A stretch of DNA of 24,476 nt from Chloroflexota bacterium (lineage in GTDB: Bacteria; Chloroflexota; Chloroflexia; JAMDCE01). The notes beneath the pieces were generated by a model. That model did no database searches. It was not told the DNA's origin and saw only the letters and a list, made by a program, of their open reading frames with translations. Each line of letters begins with the position of its first letter. The first letter of the stretch is position 1. The translations under genes were made by a program, and so were the position numbers. Below, piece after piece: positions 16,159 through 24,455 of this stretch. The stretch is taken from assembly GCA_023489135.1 (NCBI GenBank), contig JAMDCE010000695.1, positions 1 through 24,476 of the forward strand. Reading direction: 5' to 3'.

Positions 16159-17307
16159 TTGCGCATCGGGTTTAACACCTTTTTCCTGCAGCACTCCACC
16201 ACGGGAAGCGGTCAATACTGTGCACGCTTGCTGGAGGCTCTGGGCGAAATCGACCGAGAGAACGAGTATCACGCCATCGGACCCGGCGGTGGAGCCTTGA
16301 TGCCGGGCTTGCGGGTGGCTGCGCACACCGCACCGCTTCCACCCATCCCCCTGGGGCGACAAATGGGCAAGGTCTGGTTCGAGCAGATCTCCGTTCCTCT
16401 CGCCTGCCAGCGCGAGAAGATAGACGTCGTTCACTACCCTTACTTCGCGGCACCCCTGGTGTGTTCCGCCAGGGTCGTGGTCACCGTGCACGACCTGATA
16501 CCGCTGATGCTCGACGAGTACAAAGGCTCCGCCGCCGTGCGCGCCTATTCTTTTCTGGTGGCAACCGGCGCCAAGAGCGCGGCGGGGATCGTTGCCGACT
16601 CCGAATGCACCAGACGCGATATCGTGCGCCTGCTGAAGATCCCGGAGCAAAGAGTACGAGTGGTGTACCTGGCCCCCAAGGAAGACTTTCGACGGATTGC
16701 CGATGCGTCCCTGGCCGAGGCAACCCGCAGGAAATACGACTTGGACACCGACTTCGTGTTTTACCTGGGCGGGCTGGACGTCCGCAAGAACGTGGGCCGT
16801 CTGATACAGGCCTTCGCGAGGTTCAAACGAGAAAGCGACAACCGAGTGAAGCTGGCCATCGCGGGGAAACCGATCAGCCAGAGCTCACTATTCCCGAACC
16901 TGAAAGACGTAGTCAAGAAAGAGGGAATCGCCGACAGCGTGATCTTCCTCGGCAAGGTGCCGGAAGAGGATTGCCCCGCGTTGTATAATGCGGCCAGGTT
17001 ATTCGTGTATCCATCGCTGTACGAGGGCTTTGGTTTGCCTCCCTTGGAGGCCATGGCCTGCGGCACCCCCGTCGTGTGCTCGAACGCGTCGTCCCTCCCC
17101 GAGGTCGTGGGAGACGCCGCGATCACCGTCGATCCCACTAACGTGGATGCGCTGGCGCAAGCGATGAGACACGTGCTGGGAAGCGTCGAACTGCAGGAAC
17201 AGCTGAGACAAAAAGGCCTTCAAAGGGCGCAACGATTCACCTGGAAGAAAACGGCCGAACAGACGCTGGCGGCCTTCGAGGAATTTGGCAGGGGCATCCG
17301 GGGATGA
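16159..17307 (+). CDS. GT4 glycosyltransferase (first of cluster)
   Basis: A GT-B fold glycosyltransferase of family GT4, which retains anomeric configuration and moves a sugar from a nucleotide sugar to a lipid-linked acceptor on the inner membrane face. Visible: N-terminal [10 protein letters not shown] with the [16 protein letters not shown] loop, [31 protein letters not shown] at the start of the donor domain, and the EX7E motif [12 protein letters not shown] (Glu289, Glu297). The TTG at 16159 is preferred because GGAGGGA lies eight bases before it and the protein then starts with the family's usual RIGFNT; an ATG at 16138 lacks a ribosome site. Very similar in layout to the gene at 18741. 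Substrate unknown. Confidence 0.88.
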   Translation: MRIGFNTFFLQHSTTGSGQYCARLLEALGEIDRENEYHAIGPGGGALMPGLRVAAHTAPLPPIPLGRQMGKVWFEQISVPLACQREKIDVVHYPYFAAPLVCSARVVVTVHDLIPLMLDEYKGSAAVRAYSFLVATGAKSAAGIVADSECTRRDIVRLLKIPEQRVRVVYLAPKEDFRRIADASLAEATRRKYDLDTDFVFYLGGLDVRKNVGRLIQAFARFKRESDNRVKLAIAGKPISQSSLFPNLKDVVKKEGIADSVIFLGKVPEEDCPALYNAARLFVYPSLYEGFGLPPLEAMACGTPVVCSNASSLPEVVGDAAITVDPTNVDALAQAMRHVLGSVELQEQLRQKGLQRAQRFTWKKTAEQTLAAFEEFGRGIRG

Positions 17308-17397
17308 GCGAAGATGCGTTGCCCTGGTCGCCGGTTTATGTGCTCGCGGAGGGTCAGGGAGACCGAGTTCGTATCTGCCCTGCTCGGATCACGACCA

Positions 17398-17545
17398 GGG
17401 CGACCAGCCGGTCGCCCCTACGAGATGTAGGCAGGTTTGTATTGTTTGGAGACGGGGTCGGACCCCTACGTTCAGAATCGAGGGCGATGCTCATTTTGGA
17501 GCGCTTTCCCTCCCAGAACTGGTAGGGGCGACCGGCTGGTCGCCC
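17398..17545. repeat. Inverted-repeat mini-element with REP-like hairpins
   Basis: A 24-base sequence at 17398-17421 (GGGCGACCAGCCGGTCGCCC then CTAC) recurs as an exact inverted copy at 17522-17545. Each copy is itself a hairpin: GGCGACC-AGCC-GGTCGCC in the first and GGGGCGACC-GGCT-GGTCGCCCC in the second. A third palindrome, GGGGTC-G-GACCCC, lies between at about 17456-17468. The whole fills most of the 317-base gap between two glycosyltransferase genes. It looks like a short non-autonomous mobile repeat or paired REP. Confidence 0.7.
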
Positions 17546-17624
17546 CGGTCGGGGTCCGAGTACTCTGAAAGCCCGATCGGTCCATCAATGTGTATCAAGG
17601 TCTTTATTTCAGAGGTATACACCC

Positions 17625-18740
17625 TTGCGCGTACTGATGCTCTCTAAGGCTCTGGTGATCGGAGCCTACCAGAAGAAAGCCGAAGAACTGGCCCGAATTC
17701 CCGGTGTGGAGCTGACGGTGGCGGTGCCGCCCCTCTGGGAAGAGGGCCGCCACCGCATCTACCTGGAACGGGCCTTCGTGTCGGGCTACCGTCTGGTGGT
17801 TGAGCCTATGGCTTTCAACGGGAGCTTTCACCTGCATTTCTACCCCGGATTGGGACGGCTGATTCGCGAGGTTCAGCCGGAGGTTTTCCACATAGACGAA
17901 GAGCCCTATAACCTCGCCACATTTCTGGGCCTGCGCCTGTCCCGGAAGTCGGGGGCCAAAGCCCTGTTCTTTACCTGGCAGAACCTTCTTCGACGGCTCC
18001 CTCCCCCGTTCAGTCAGCTCGAAGGCTACAACTTCGCCCACGCGGACTGGGCGCTGGCCGGTAGCGAGGGGGCTCGAGACGTCCTGCTGAGGAAGGGCTT
18101 CCGGAAGCCCATCAGCGTGATCCCTCAGTTCGGGGTTGATCCGGCGCTCTACTCGCCGGACGGACCGACCTCGGCGCAGAGCGAAGGCGTGTCGCCGCCC
18201 TTCACCATCGGCTATGTGGGCCGGATGATCCAGGCCAAAGGGGTTGACCTCCTCCTGCGCGCCGCTTCCGGCCTGCCGGGGGAGTGGCGCCTGGTGCTCA
18301 TGGGAGAAGGTCCGCTCAAGGATGAGCTGCGGAGGCAATCCGATGCCTGCGGCCTGGGTTCCAGGGTCAGCTTCGTTCCGCACCAGAAATCGGGGGACGT
18401 TCCGGCTTACCTGCGGGCCCTCGACGTGCTGGTGCTGCCGTCCAGGACGGCGCCCAACTGGAAGGAGCAGTTTGGCCGTGTGCTGGTCGAGGCCATGGCC
18501 TGCGGAGTCCCGGTGATCGGCTCCGATTCGGGGGAGATTCCTCAGGTCATCGGCGATGCCGGGCTGGTGTTCCCTGAGGACAACGTGGAAGACTTGCGCC
18601 GGGCGCTCAACAGGGTAATGGACGATGCGGGTCTTAGATCCGAAATGGCCGAACGCGGACGAGAGCGCGCTCTGGGGCTCTACTCCCAGGCCAGGATTGC
18701 CCACCAGACCCACGAGGTGTACCGGAGGATGCTGGGTTAG
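17625..18740 (+). CDS. GT4 glycosyltransferase (second of cluster)
   Basis: A 371-residue GT4 enzyme. The N-terminus RVLMLSKALVIGAYQKKAEE is the GT-B acceptor domain start. IGYVGRMIQAKGVDLLLRAA opens the donor domain, and the EX7E motif is EQFGRVLVE (Glu281, Glu289), followed by AMACGVPVIGSDSGEIPQVI. It differs from its two neighbours in lacking the [10 protein letters not shown] signature, so it probably uses another donor or acceptor. The start is TTG at 17625, with AGAGG upstream. Its stop is directly followed by the GTG of the next gene with no gap, so the two are translationally coupled. Substrate unknown. Confidence 0.88.
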   Translation: MRVLMLSKALVIGAYQKKAEELARIPGVELTVAVPPLWEEGRHRIYLERAFVSGYRLVVEPMAFNGSFHLHFYPGLGRLIREVQPEVFHIDEEPYNLATFLGLRLSRKSGAKALFFTWQNLLRRLPPPFSQLEGYNFAHADWALAGSEGARDVLLRKGFRKPISVIPQFGVDPALYSPDGPTSAQSEGVSPPFTIGYVGRMIQAKGVDLLLRAASGLPGEWRLVLMGEGPLKDELRRQSDACGLGSRVSFVPHQKSGDVPAYLRALDVLVLPSRTAPNWKEQFGRVLVEAMACGVPVIGSDSGEIPQVIGDAGLVFPEDNVEDLRRALNRVMDDAGLRSEMAERGRERALGLYSQARIAHQTHEVYRRMLG

Positions 18741-19904
18741 GTGAAATCGTCGGAGGCCTCCCGCCACATCGGCATAAACGCCCATCTGCTATCCTTCTCC
18801 TCGTCCTACCGCGGAGCGGGAATCAGCCGCTACATCCGTGGCATCGCCACCGGCGTGCGAGGCATCGCGGGGCCGGAGCGCTACACCATCTTCCTGGGTG
18901 ATCCCAACTACCCTCCTGAGCTCGCTCCGGACGGCAAGCTGGGGGTGGAGGTGTCGCGCTGGCCAACCGTGAGGCCGATGGTGAGGATTCTGTGGGAGCA
19001 ACTCATCCTGCCGGTCGAGCTGGCGCGACGGAGAGTGGACGTGCTCCATTCGATGGGCTACGCCCAACCGCTGGCCTGCGCCTCCCGGTCGATCGTCACG
19101 GTGCACGATCTCACCTTCATGCTATTTCCCAACACCTTCAACCGGACCAACCGGGCCTATCTGAGCCTGTTTACCCGACTCTCCGTCCGCCGGGCGGACC
19201 GGGTGATCGCCGTCTCACACAATACCAAAGACGATATCGTGCGCCTCATCGGCATCGCTCCCGAGAAGGTGGCGGTGATTCACCACGGGGTCGAGCCCAT
19301 GTTCAGGAAAATCGAAGATCGAAGCCAGATCGAGGCGTTCAAGCGTCGCCGCGGCTTGCCCGACCGCTACGTGCTGTTCATCGGGACCCTGGAACCGCGC
19401 AAGAACCTGCTGACCCTGTTGAGCGCTTTTGCCAGGCTGAAGAAGGAGTCGAATATCCCCCACCGGCTGGTGATCGGAGGGGCAAAGGGATGGATGTGGG
19501 ACGAGATCCTGGCCACCATCGAGCGCCTCGACCTCCGCCGGGACGTGCTACTTCCAGGTTATCTGCCTTTGGATGAAGAGCCGATGTGGTATAATGGCGC
19601 GGATTTGTTCGTGTACCCTTCGCTCTACGAGGGTTTCGGGTTCCCTCCCCTGGAGTCGATGGCCTGCGGCACACCGGTGATTACTTCCGACGGCTCGGCT
19701 CTGCCGGAGGTGGTCGGCGACGCGGGCGTCCTCGTGGACCCGACCGATACCGACCAGCTGGCCGGGGCGATGCGCACGGTCCTTGGCGACACGTCGCTGA
19801 GGGAGGATCTGGCCCGGCGGGGTCTGGAGCGGGCCAGCTCGTTCTCCTGGGAAGAAGCAGCCAGGAGAACGGTGGAGGCCTATCGAGAGTGCTTTGCTTC
19901 ATAA
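18741..19904 (+). CDS. GT4 glycosyltransferase (third of cluster)
   Basis: A 387-residue GT4 enzyme of the group that includes mannosyltransferases acting on O-antigen and exopolysaccharide. Visible: IGINAHLLSFSSSYRGAGIS at the N-terminus, SIVTVHDLTFMLFPNTF, FIGTLEPRKNLLTLLSAF and EX7E in YEGFGFPPLESM (Glu297, Glu305), then ACGTPVITSDGSALPEVVGD. It shares most motifs with the gene at 16159 ([25 protein letters not shown]), suggesting an old duplication with the TTG-start enzyme at 17625 lying between the copies. The start is GTG immediately after the preceding stop. Substrate unknown. Confidence 0.88.
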   Translation: MKSSEASRHIGINAHLLSFSSSYRGAGISRYIRGIATGVRGIAGPERYTIFLGDPNYPPELAPDGKLGVEVSRWPTVRPMVRILWEQLILPVELARRRVDVLHSMGYAQPLACASRSIVTVHDLTFMLFPNTFNRTNRAYLSLFTRLSVRRADRVIAVSHNTKDDIVRLIGIAPEKVAVIHHGVEPMFRKIEDRSQIEAFKRRRGLPDRYVLFIGTLEPRKNLLTLLSAFARLKKESNIPHRLVIGGAKGWMWDEILATIERLDLRRDVLLPGYLPLDEEPMWYNGADLFVYPSLYEGFGFPPLESMACGTPVITSDGSALPEVVGDAGVLVDPTDTDQLAGAMRTVLGDTSLREDLARRGLERASSFSWEEAARRTVEAYRECFAS

Positions 19905-19942
19905 GTCAGTCGAGCCGCGACGGCAAGACCAAGACGGCTATG

Positions 19943-20010
19943 CACCGCAGAGGCGCAGAGGGCGCAGAGATTTCACCTGTTGCTTCCGCGTCCTCCGCGC
20001 CTCTGCGGTG
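19943..20010. repeat. Inverted repeat mini-element (CACCGCAGAGGCG type)
   Basis: CACCGCAGAGGCGCAGAGG (19943-19961) faces CCTCCGCGCCTCTGCGGTG (19992-20010); the arms match at 18 of 19 positions around a 30-base loop. It sits in the 159-base gap between two genes and could fold into a long hairpin in the transcript. A dispersed repeat is likely. Confidence 0.65.
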
Positions 20011-20063
20011 TGATCGCCCTTGGTTGAAGAGATCGTCTGAGTTGTTGACGTGAGGGGGAGCAT

Positions 20064-21485
20064 TTGAGCAGACGTCGAGTTAGGCGACTTCCGGCCATCG
20101 TCATGGTGGTAATCGATGTGATTCTCATCAACCTGGCCTTTGCCGTCTCCTGGTGGCTGCGCTACGAATTGGAGCTGGGCCCCGAGGTAGCCGTAGAGGA
20201 CTACGTTACCCTCGATGCCTACATCTTCATCGAGCTTTCTTTGGCCGGCATTCTGCTCGCCGTCCTGGGGCTGCAGCGACTATACGTCTCTCGGCTGGGA
20301 GCCGGATGGATGGACAAGGCCGGCACCATAGTGGGGGCGACCACCGTGGCCATCGCCATCGTGATCGTCGCCGTATTCGGTTTTCGTCCGTACGCTTACT
20401 CGCGTCTTATCTTTCTCTACGCCTGGGCTCTAATCATAGTATTCCTGGTGGCCGCACGGGTGCTTGAGACAACCGTAAAGGCCTCTATGCGGAAAAGGGG
20501 CATCGGACTCAACCGATTGCTCGTGGTCGGCGCCGGCGCCCAGGGCCGGATCATTATGCAGAACCTCGTCGCCCAGCCCGATTTGGGCTACCACGTGGTC
20601 GGCTTCGTGGACGATGAGCGTACCGAAGACCTCGCCCGCTTCAAGGCCCTGGGTACGCTCGAACAGATCACCGGCCTGATTCGAACCGCCGGAATCGACG
20701 AAGTTATCATAGCCCTCCCCTCGGCTTCCCACCGCAAGATAGTCGAGATCATGATACAGTGCGAGCGAGCCGGAGTGGGCTTCCGCATCGTCCCCGACTT
20801 CTACGAGCTCAGCTTGAGCCGGGTCGATATCGACGAGATAAACGGGATTCCGCTCATCGGCGTCAGAGAGGGCTCCATTCAGGGCTGGAACCTGATGCTG
20901 AAGAGGATGATAGACGCGGCCGCATCCTTCGGCGTCCTGTTGATTTTCTCCCCCCTCATAGCGGTGATAGCCCTGGCCATCAAACTGGATTCACCGGGCC
21001 CGATACTCTTCACCCAGACGCGCGTGGGACGAGAAGGGAAACACTTCCAGTTCTACAAGTTCCGGTCGATGAAGGTGGGCGCGGACCGGGAGGTTGCCGC
21101 TCTGGAATGCCGGAACGAAGCAACCGGACCCCTCTTCAAGATCAGGAACGATCCCCGGCTTACCCGGGTGGGCAAGCTGCTGCGGCGTCTTAGCCTGGAC
21201 GAGCTGCCCCAATTCTATAATATCCTGGTCGGGGACATGAGTCTGGTCGGGCCACGGCCGCCCATTCCGCGAGAGGTGGAAAAGTACGAGGACTGGCACT
21301 TCAAGCGCCTGGACGCCGCCCCCGGGCTGACCGGCCTGTGGCAGGTTAGTGGGCGGAGCGACCTCACTTTCGACGAGATGGTTCTTCTCGACATCTGGTA
21401 CATCGAGAACTGGTCCCTGGGGCTGGACCTGAAGATCATGATGCGCACCATCCCGGCCGTTCTGCTGGCGAGAGGAGCGTACTGA
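20064..21485 (+). CDS. Polyprenyl-phosphate glycosyl-1-phosphate transferase
   Basis: A 473-residue membrane enzyme of the WbaP/CpsE/WcaJ type. It starts polysaccharide synthesis by transferring a sugar-1-phosphate to undecaprenyl phosphate. Four N-terminal membrane segments (about residues 11-33, 49-71, 87-108, 110-132) precede a Rossmann-like domain (VVGAGAQGR, Gly156 on). A further hydrophobic segment (about 280-305) leads into the catalytic domain: YKFRSMKVGAD (331-341), the Asp-Glu pair in DELPQFYN (379-386) and VGPRPPIPRE (395-404). Length and layout are standard. The TTG start has GAGGGGGA four bases upstream. The first sugar (glucose, galactose or other) cannot be read from sequence. 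Confidence 0.93.
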   Translation: MSRRRVRRLPAIVMVVIDVILINLAFAVSWWLRYELELGPEVAVEDYVTLDAYIFIELSLAGILLAVLGLQRLYVSRLGAGWMDKAGTIVGATTVAIAIVIVAVFGFRPYAYSRLIFLYAWALIIVFLVAARVLETTVKASMRKRGIGLNRLLVVGAGAQGRIIMQNLVAQPDLGYHVVGFVDDERTEDLARFKALGTLEQITGLIRTAGIDEVIIALPSASHRKIVEIMIQCERAGVGFRIVPDFYELSLSRVDIDEINGIPLIGVREGSIQGWNLMLKRMIDAAASFGVLLIFSPLIAVIALAIKLDSPGPILFTQTRVGREGKHFQFYKFRSMKVGADREVAALECRNEATGPLFKIRNDPRLTRVGKLLRRLSLDELPQFYNILVGDMSLVGPRPPIPREVEKYEDWHFKRLDAAPGLTGLWQVSGRSDLTFDEMVLLDIWYIENWSLGLDLKIMMRTIPAVLLARGAY

Positions 21486-21486
21486 C

Positions 21487-22602
21487 GTGAAAGTCGCCCT
21501 GGTATGCTCGTGGCTGAACCAGTACGGCGGTGCCGAGAGGGTCCTGGAGGTCCTCAAGGAGATGTATCCCCAGGCGCCCATCTACACCTCTATTTTCTGG
21601 CCGGAGGTGATGCCCCGCCAATACCGAAACTGGGATGTGCGCACCAGCTTCATGAACGTGCTGCCCCTGGCCAGGAAACACCACCAGGCCTTCCTGCCAC
21701 TTTACCCGTTCGCCTTCGAAAGCTTTGATCTTTCGGACTACGACGTCGTGATCAGCAACAGCAGCGCTTTCTGTCAGGGCGTGCGCGCCGGGCCAGACAC
21801 GGCGCACGTCTGCTACTGTCTGACCCCGGCTCGATTCCTCTGGGACTACGATCAGTACATCACGAAAGAAAGGGTGGGACGGGTTTTCAGAGCATTCCTG
21901 CCCCTGGTGATCGGCAGCCTGAGAGGGTGGGACGCCAGGGCTGCGCAGAGGGTCAGCCACTTCGTGGCCATCTCTCGCGTAGTCGCCGACCGAATTCAGA
22001 GGTCGTACCGGCGTGAGGCCGCCGTTATCTACCCTTCCATCGACACGACCGCTTTCAAACCCAGCGATCAGATAGACGACTATTTCCTCATCGTTTCCCG
22101 GCTGATCCCCTACAAACAGATAGACCTGGCCGTCGAGGCCTTCAATCTGACCGGTCTGCCTTTGAAGATCGTGGGCGATGGCCGCTTCCGCCCCGCCCTG
22201 GAGGCCATGGCCAGGCCCAACGTGGAGTTCCTGGGCCGGGTCAGCGACGCCGAGAGCAAAGCGCTGTACTCTCGCTGTCGAGCCCTTATCTTCCCGGGCG
22301 AAGAGGATTTCGGCCTTACGCCGGTTGAGGCCCAGGCCTCCGGACGGCCGGTGATCGCCTTCGGGCGCGGCGGCGCGCTGGAGACCGTCGTCGAAGGTGA
22401 GGTCGCTCCGCCCATCCGCCAGGCCAGGCCCGAGGCGCTGGCAGAAGCTCTACAGCGGTTCGACCACAAGCGGTACGACCCGGCCAAGATTCGGCGCAAC
22501 GCCGCGAGATTCGACGTAACCTCGTTTAAGGAGCAGTTCTCCCGGTACGTCGTCGAAGCCTGGGAAGGGCACAAAGGGCAGGGGGGGAGGATGCGGACGT
22601 GA
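21487..22602 (+). CDS. GT4 glycosyltransferase (WbaZ-like)
   Basis: A 371-residue GT4 enzyme resembling WbaZ-type mannosyl or rhamnosyl transferases. It opens with KVALVCSWLNQYGGAERVLE and carries YDVVISNSSAFCQGV and CYCLTPARFLWDYDQY, both typical of this branch. The donor domain holds FLIVSRLIPYKQIDLAVEAF and GDGRF, and the EX7E motif lies in EEDFGLTPVEAQASG (Glu273, Glu281). The start is GTG one base after the preceding TGA, with GAGAGGAGCG upstream inside the earlier gene. Its end overlaps the methyltransferase gene by four bases (GTGA). It probably adds the second sugar or a later one; linkage unknown. Confidence 0.9.
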   Translation: MKVALVCSWLNQYGGAERVLEVLKEMYPQAPIYTSIFWPEVMPRQYRNWDVRTSFMNVLPLARKHHQAFLPLYPFAFESFDLSDYDVVISNSSAFCQGVRAGPDTAHVCYCLTPARFLWDYDQYITKERVGRVFRAFLPLVIGSLRGWDARAAQRVSHFVAISRVVADRIQRSYRREAAVIYPSIDTTAFKPSDQIDDYFLIVSRLIPYKQIDLAVEAFNLTGLPLKIVGDGRFRPALEAMARPNVEFLGRVSDAESKALYSRCRALIFPGEEDFGLTPVEAQASGRPVIAFGRGGALETVVEGEVAPPIRQARPEALAEALQRFDHKRYDPAKIRRNAARFDVTSFKEQFSRYVVEAWEGHKGQGGRMRT

Positions 22603-23516
22603 CTTCTGCGCCAACCTTCCGCTGCCCGAAATGCCACGCCGACCTGATCGAGCTCGGCTCGCTGTTGTCTTGCCGCGGGTGCCGGGCGGAATATCCCCTG
22701 GTTCAAGGAGTGCCCGATTTCACCGGCGAGGACCAGTTCTACGAAGGCAAGTGGGCCGAGACGGATTTCTCGTCGGGCGGCCTGCGCAACTTCCTGGTGA
22801 AGAAAGAGCGCTTCTTCGTCCGTCACATCAAGGGGATCAAAGGCACCGTCCTGGACCTGGGGTGCGGCGGGGGGTGGAAGCTCTACACCAGGGCGGGCCC
22901 GGTGGTCGGAATCGACCTGTCTCTAGCTTCGCTGCTTCAGGCCCGTCGGCTCTACGCCCAGGTTGGGCGGGCCCGGCTGGCCGAGCTGCCGTTTGAAGAT
23001 GAAACCTTCGATTGCGTGGTGAGCTGCGACGTTCTCGGGCACGTCGAGGCGTGTGATAAGGACAAGGCGTTCGGCGAGATATATCGGGTCCTGAAGCACG
23101 GGGGCAAGACGATTCACTATGTGGAGATCGAAGGTCGAGACCCCTTGATGCGCTTCGCCCGAGGCTACCCGGATTTGTACCGGAAGTATATAATCGATCC
23201 CGACGGACACATCGGTATGGAGGACGTGACGAACACCATCGAAAGGTTCCGGGCCCAGGGTCTGCGGCCCATCGAGGAAAAGGCCGCGTACCGCGGCCTT
23301 ACCTACGCGGGAAGGCTGGTCCAATACTTCGATAACGAGTATCGGCAGAAATCGGCGGCCATCGGGGCGCTCACCGCCGTGAGCAAGGCGCTGTGCTCTT
23401 CCAGGCCCTTGGAAACGGTCGCCAACCTGGCCATAGCGGCCCTGATCGAGGCGGGGGACGTGATCTTCCCTCCCTCCTGGGCCGGAGGCCTGCTAGCTTG
23501 TTACCAAAAGCGGTAG
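22599..23516 (+). CDS. Zinc-ribbon SAM-dependent methyltransferase
   Basis: A 305-residue class I methyltransferase. The N-terminus is a small zinc ribbon of Trm112-like type (Cys9, Cys12, Cys25, Cys28; CPKCH and CRGCR) ending in YPLVQGVPDF. The SAM site follows: VLDLGCGGG (Asp86 in the GxGxG loop), VVGIDLS, LPFEDETFDCVVSCDVLGHV and YRVLKHGG. The GTG start overlaps the preceding gene. In this setting it probably methylates a sugar of the repeat unit, perhaps as a capping step; methylation of a lipid or other small molecule is possible. The last 100 residues match no motif I know. Confidence 0.88.
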   Translation: MTSAPTFRCPKCHADLIELGSLLSCRGCRAEYPLVQGVPDFTGEDQFYEGKWAETDFSSGGLRNFLVKKERFFVRHIKGIKGTVLDLGCGGGWKLYTRAGPVVGIDLSLASLLQARRLYAQVGRARLAELPFEDETFDCVVSCDVLGHVEACDKDKAFGEIYRVLKHGGKTIHYVEIEGRDPLMRFARGYPDLYRKYIIDPDGHIGMEDVTNTIERFRAQGLRPIEEKAAYRGLTYAGRLVQYFDNEYRQKSAAIGALTAVSKALCSSRPLETVANLAIAALIEAGDVIFPPSWAGGLLACYQKR

Positions 23517-23529
23517 GAGGGGAAAAGAG

Positions 23530-24261
23530 GTGGAACTCAGGGAGTACTGGGGCATCCTGTGGCAGAGACGATGGATCATTCTGGCGGTGGTCATCCTGGC
23601 GGTGCTCTCCAACGTGGCCTTTACCTGGCGAGTAGCCCCTCCACCCTTCAGAGCCACCATTCGGCTGGCGGTTAAGCCCCAAATCGAGCCGCGCAGCGAC
23701 AAGTTCTACACCTTCGACGAATACTACGCATACGTGGCTTCGGAGTACCTGGTCGACGACGTAATCGAAGTGGTGCAGAGTCCCGCTTTCCACAGCGACC
23801 TCAGAGCCAAGCTCGCGGGCAAGCTCGCGGGGGGTCTTGGCACCCTGGAAGCGAAGAAAGCTCACCGGGTCATGAGCATAAGTATCACGTCACCATCGCA
23901 CAACGACGCCTTGCTGGAAGCCGCCGCGGTGGGTGAGCTGCTCTCCGAGAAGGGCAGCAAGTATTTTTCGAGCATCAGCTCTCAGAACCCCGAGGTGAAG
24001 ATAGTCGATCCGCCATCGGCCTACCAGTTGGGGGAGAATCGCCGCTCGCTCGACCTGGTGTTGAGGGCCGTGCTGGGGCTGCTGGCCGGCATTGGCCTGG
24101 CGGTCCTGCTGGAATACCTGAGCGACACCGTCAAAGGCGCCGCCTACGTGGAAGGCACTCTCGGCCTGCCCGTTCTGGCCGAGATTCCCCAAGAATCCAA
24201 GCGGCTCAGGAGGCGCGGCTCCGAGCCCGCGCTGAAGACCCGCCCGACCGGAGCCACCTGA
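23530..24261 (+). CDS. Wzz/YveK-like polysaccharide chain-length protein
   Basis: A 243-residue polysaccharide co-polymerase. One membrane helix near the N-terminus (about 16-34, WIILAVVILAVLSNVAFTW) and one near the C-terminus (about 176-197, VLRAVLGLLAGIGLAVLLEYL) enclose an extracytoplasmic domain with PPPFRATIRLAVKP, the Wzz entry motif, and KIVDPPSAYQ before the second helix. The size matches the separate YveK/CapA adaptors that partner a tyrosine kinase; no Walker motif is fused here and no kinase gene follows in the window. It should set chain length with a Wzy polymerase. The GTG start has GGAGG and AAGAGG upstream. A 15-residue Arg/Lys-rich cytoplasmic tail ends it. Confidence 0.9.
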   Translation: MELREYWGILWQRRWIILAVVILAVLSNVAFTWRVAPPPFRATIRLAVKPQIEPRSDKFYTFDEYYAYVASEYLVDDVIEVVQSPAFHSDLRAKLAGKLAGGLGTLEAKKAHRVMSISITSPSHNDALLEAAAVGELLSEKGSKYFSSISSQNPEVKIVDPPSAYQLGENRRSLDLVLRAVLGLLAGIGLAVLLEYLSDTVKGAAYVEGTLGLPVLAEIPQESKRLRRRGSEPALKTRPTGAT

Positions 24262-24308
24262 TCGGCCACGATCCGACGCCGGACATTACACCAAATGTGC
24301 GTGGTTCA

Positions 24309-24361
24309 GCCCTATATTAGACTGGGGCCTCACGCGAAGGCGCGAAGCGCTATTATAGGGC
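24309..24361. repeat. Mini-element with 8-base inverted ends
   Basis: GCCCTATA (24309-24316) and TATAGGGC (24354-24361) are perfect inverted arms. They enclose CACGCGAAGGCGCGAAGCGC (24331-24350), which is a near-tandem CGCGAAGG/CGCGAAGC. It lies just after the chain-length gene and may be a repeat element or a terminator-like hairpin. Confidence 0.5.
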
Positions 24362-24426
24362 AGATCCACCCCCAAATGGTATTATAATTCAAGTCGGATC
24401 TCCATCAGGGCGACCGGCCGAGAGTG

Positions 24427-24455
24427 TTGCAAAACTCCGAGATATGGAGTATTCT
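24427..24455 (+). promoter_or_regulatory. Possible promoter at window end
   Basis: TTGCAA (24427-24432), a 17-base spacer and TATTCT (24450-24455). It would drive a gene beyond the window. Confidence 0.35.

Noticed and set aside
16983..16989. TATAAT hexamers inside glycosyltransferase genes (also near 19590 and 21218)
   Set aside because: They encode Tyr-Asn codons of conserved motifs and have no -35 partner; chance.
17604..18785. 393-codon minus-strand open frame
   Set aside because: It is the antisense of a clear GT4 gene; its length follows from GC-rich codon use.
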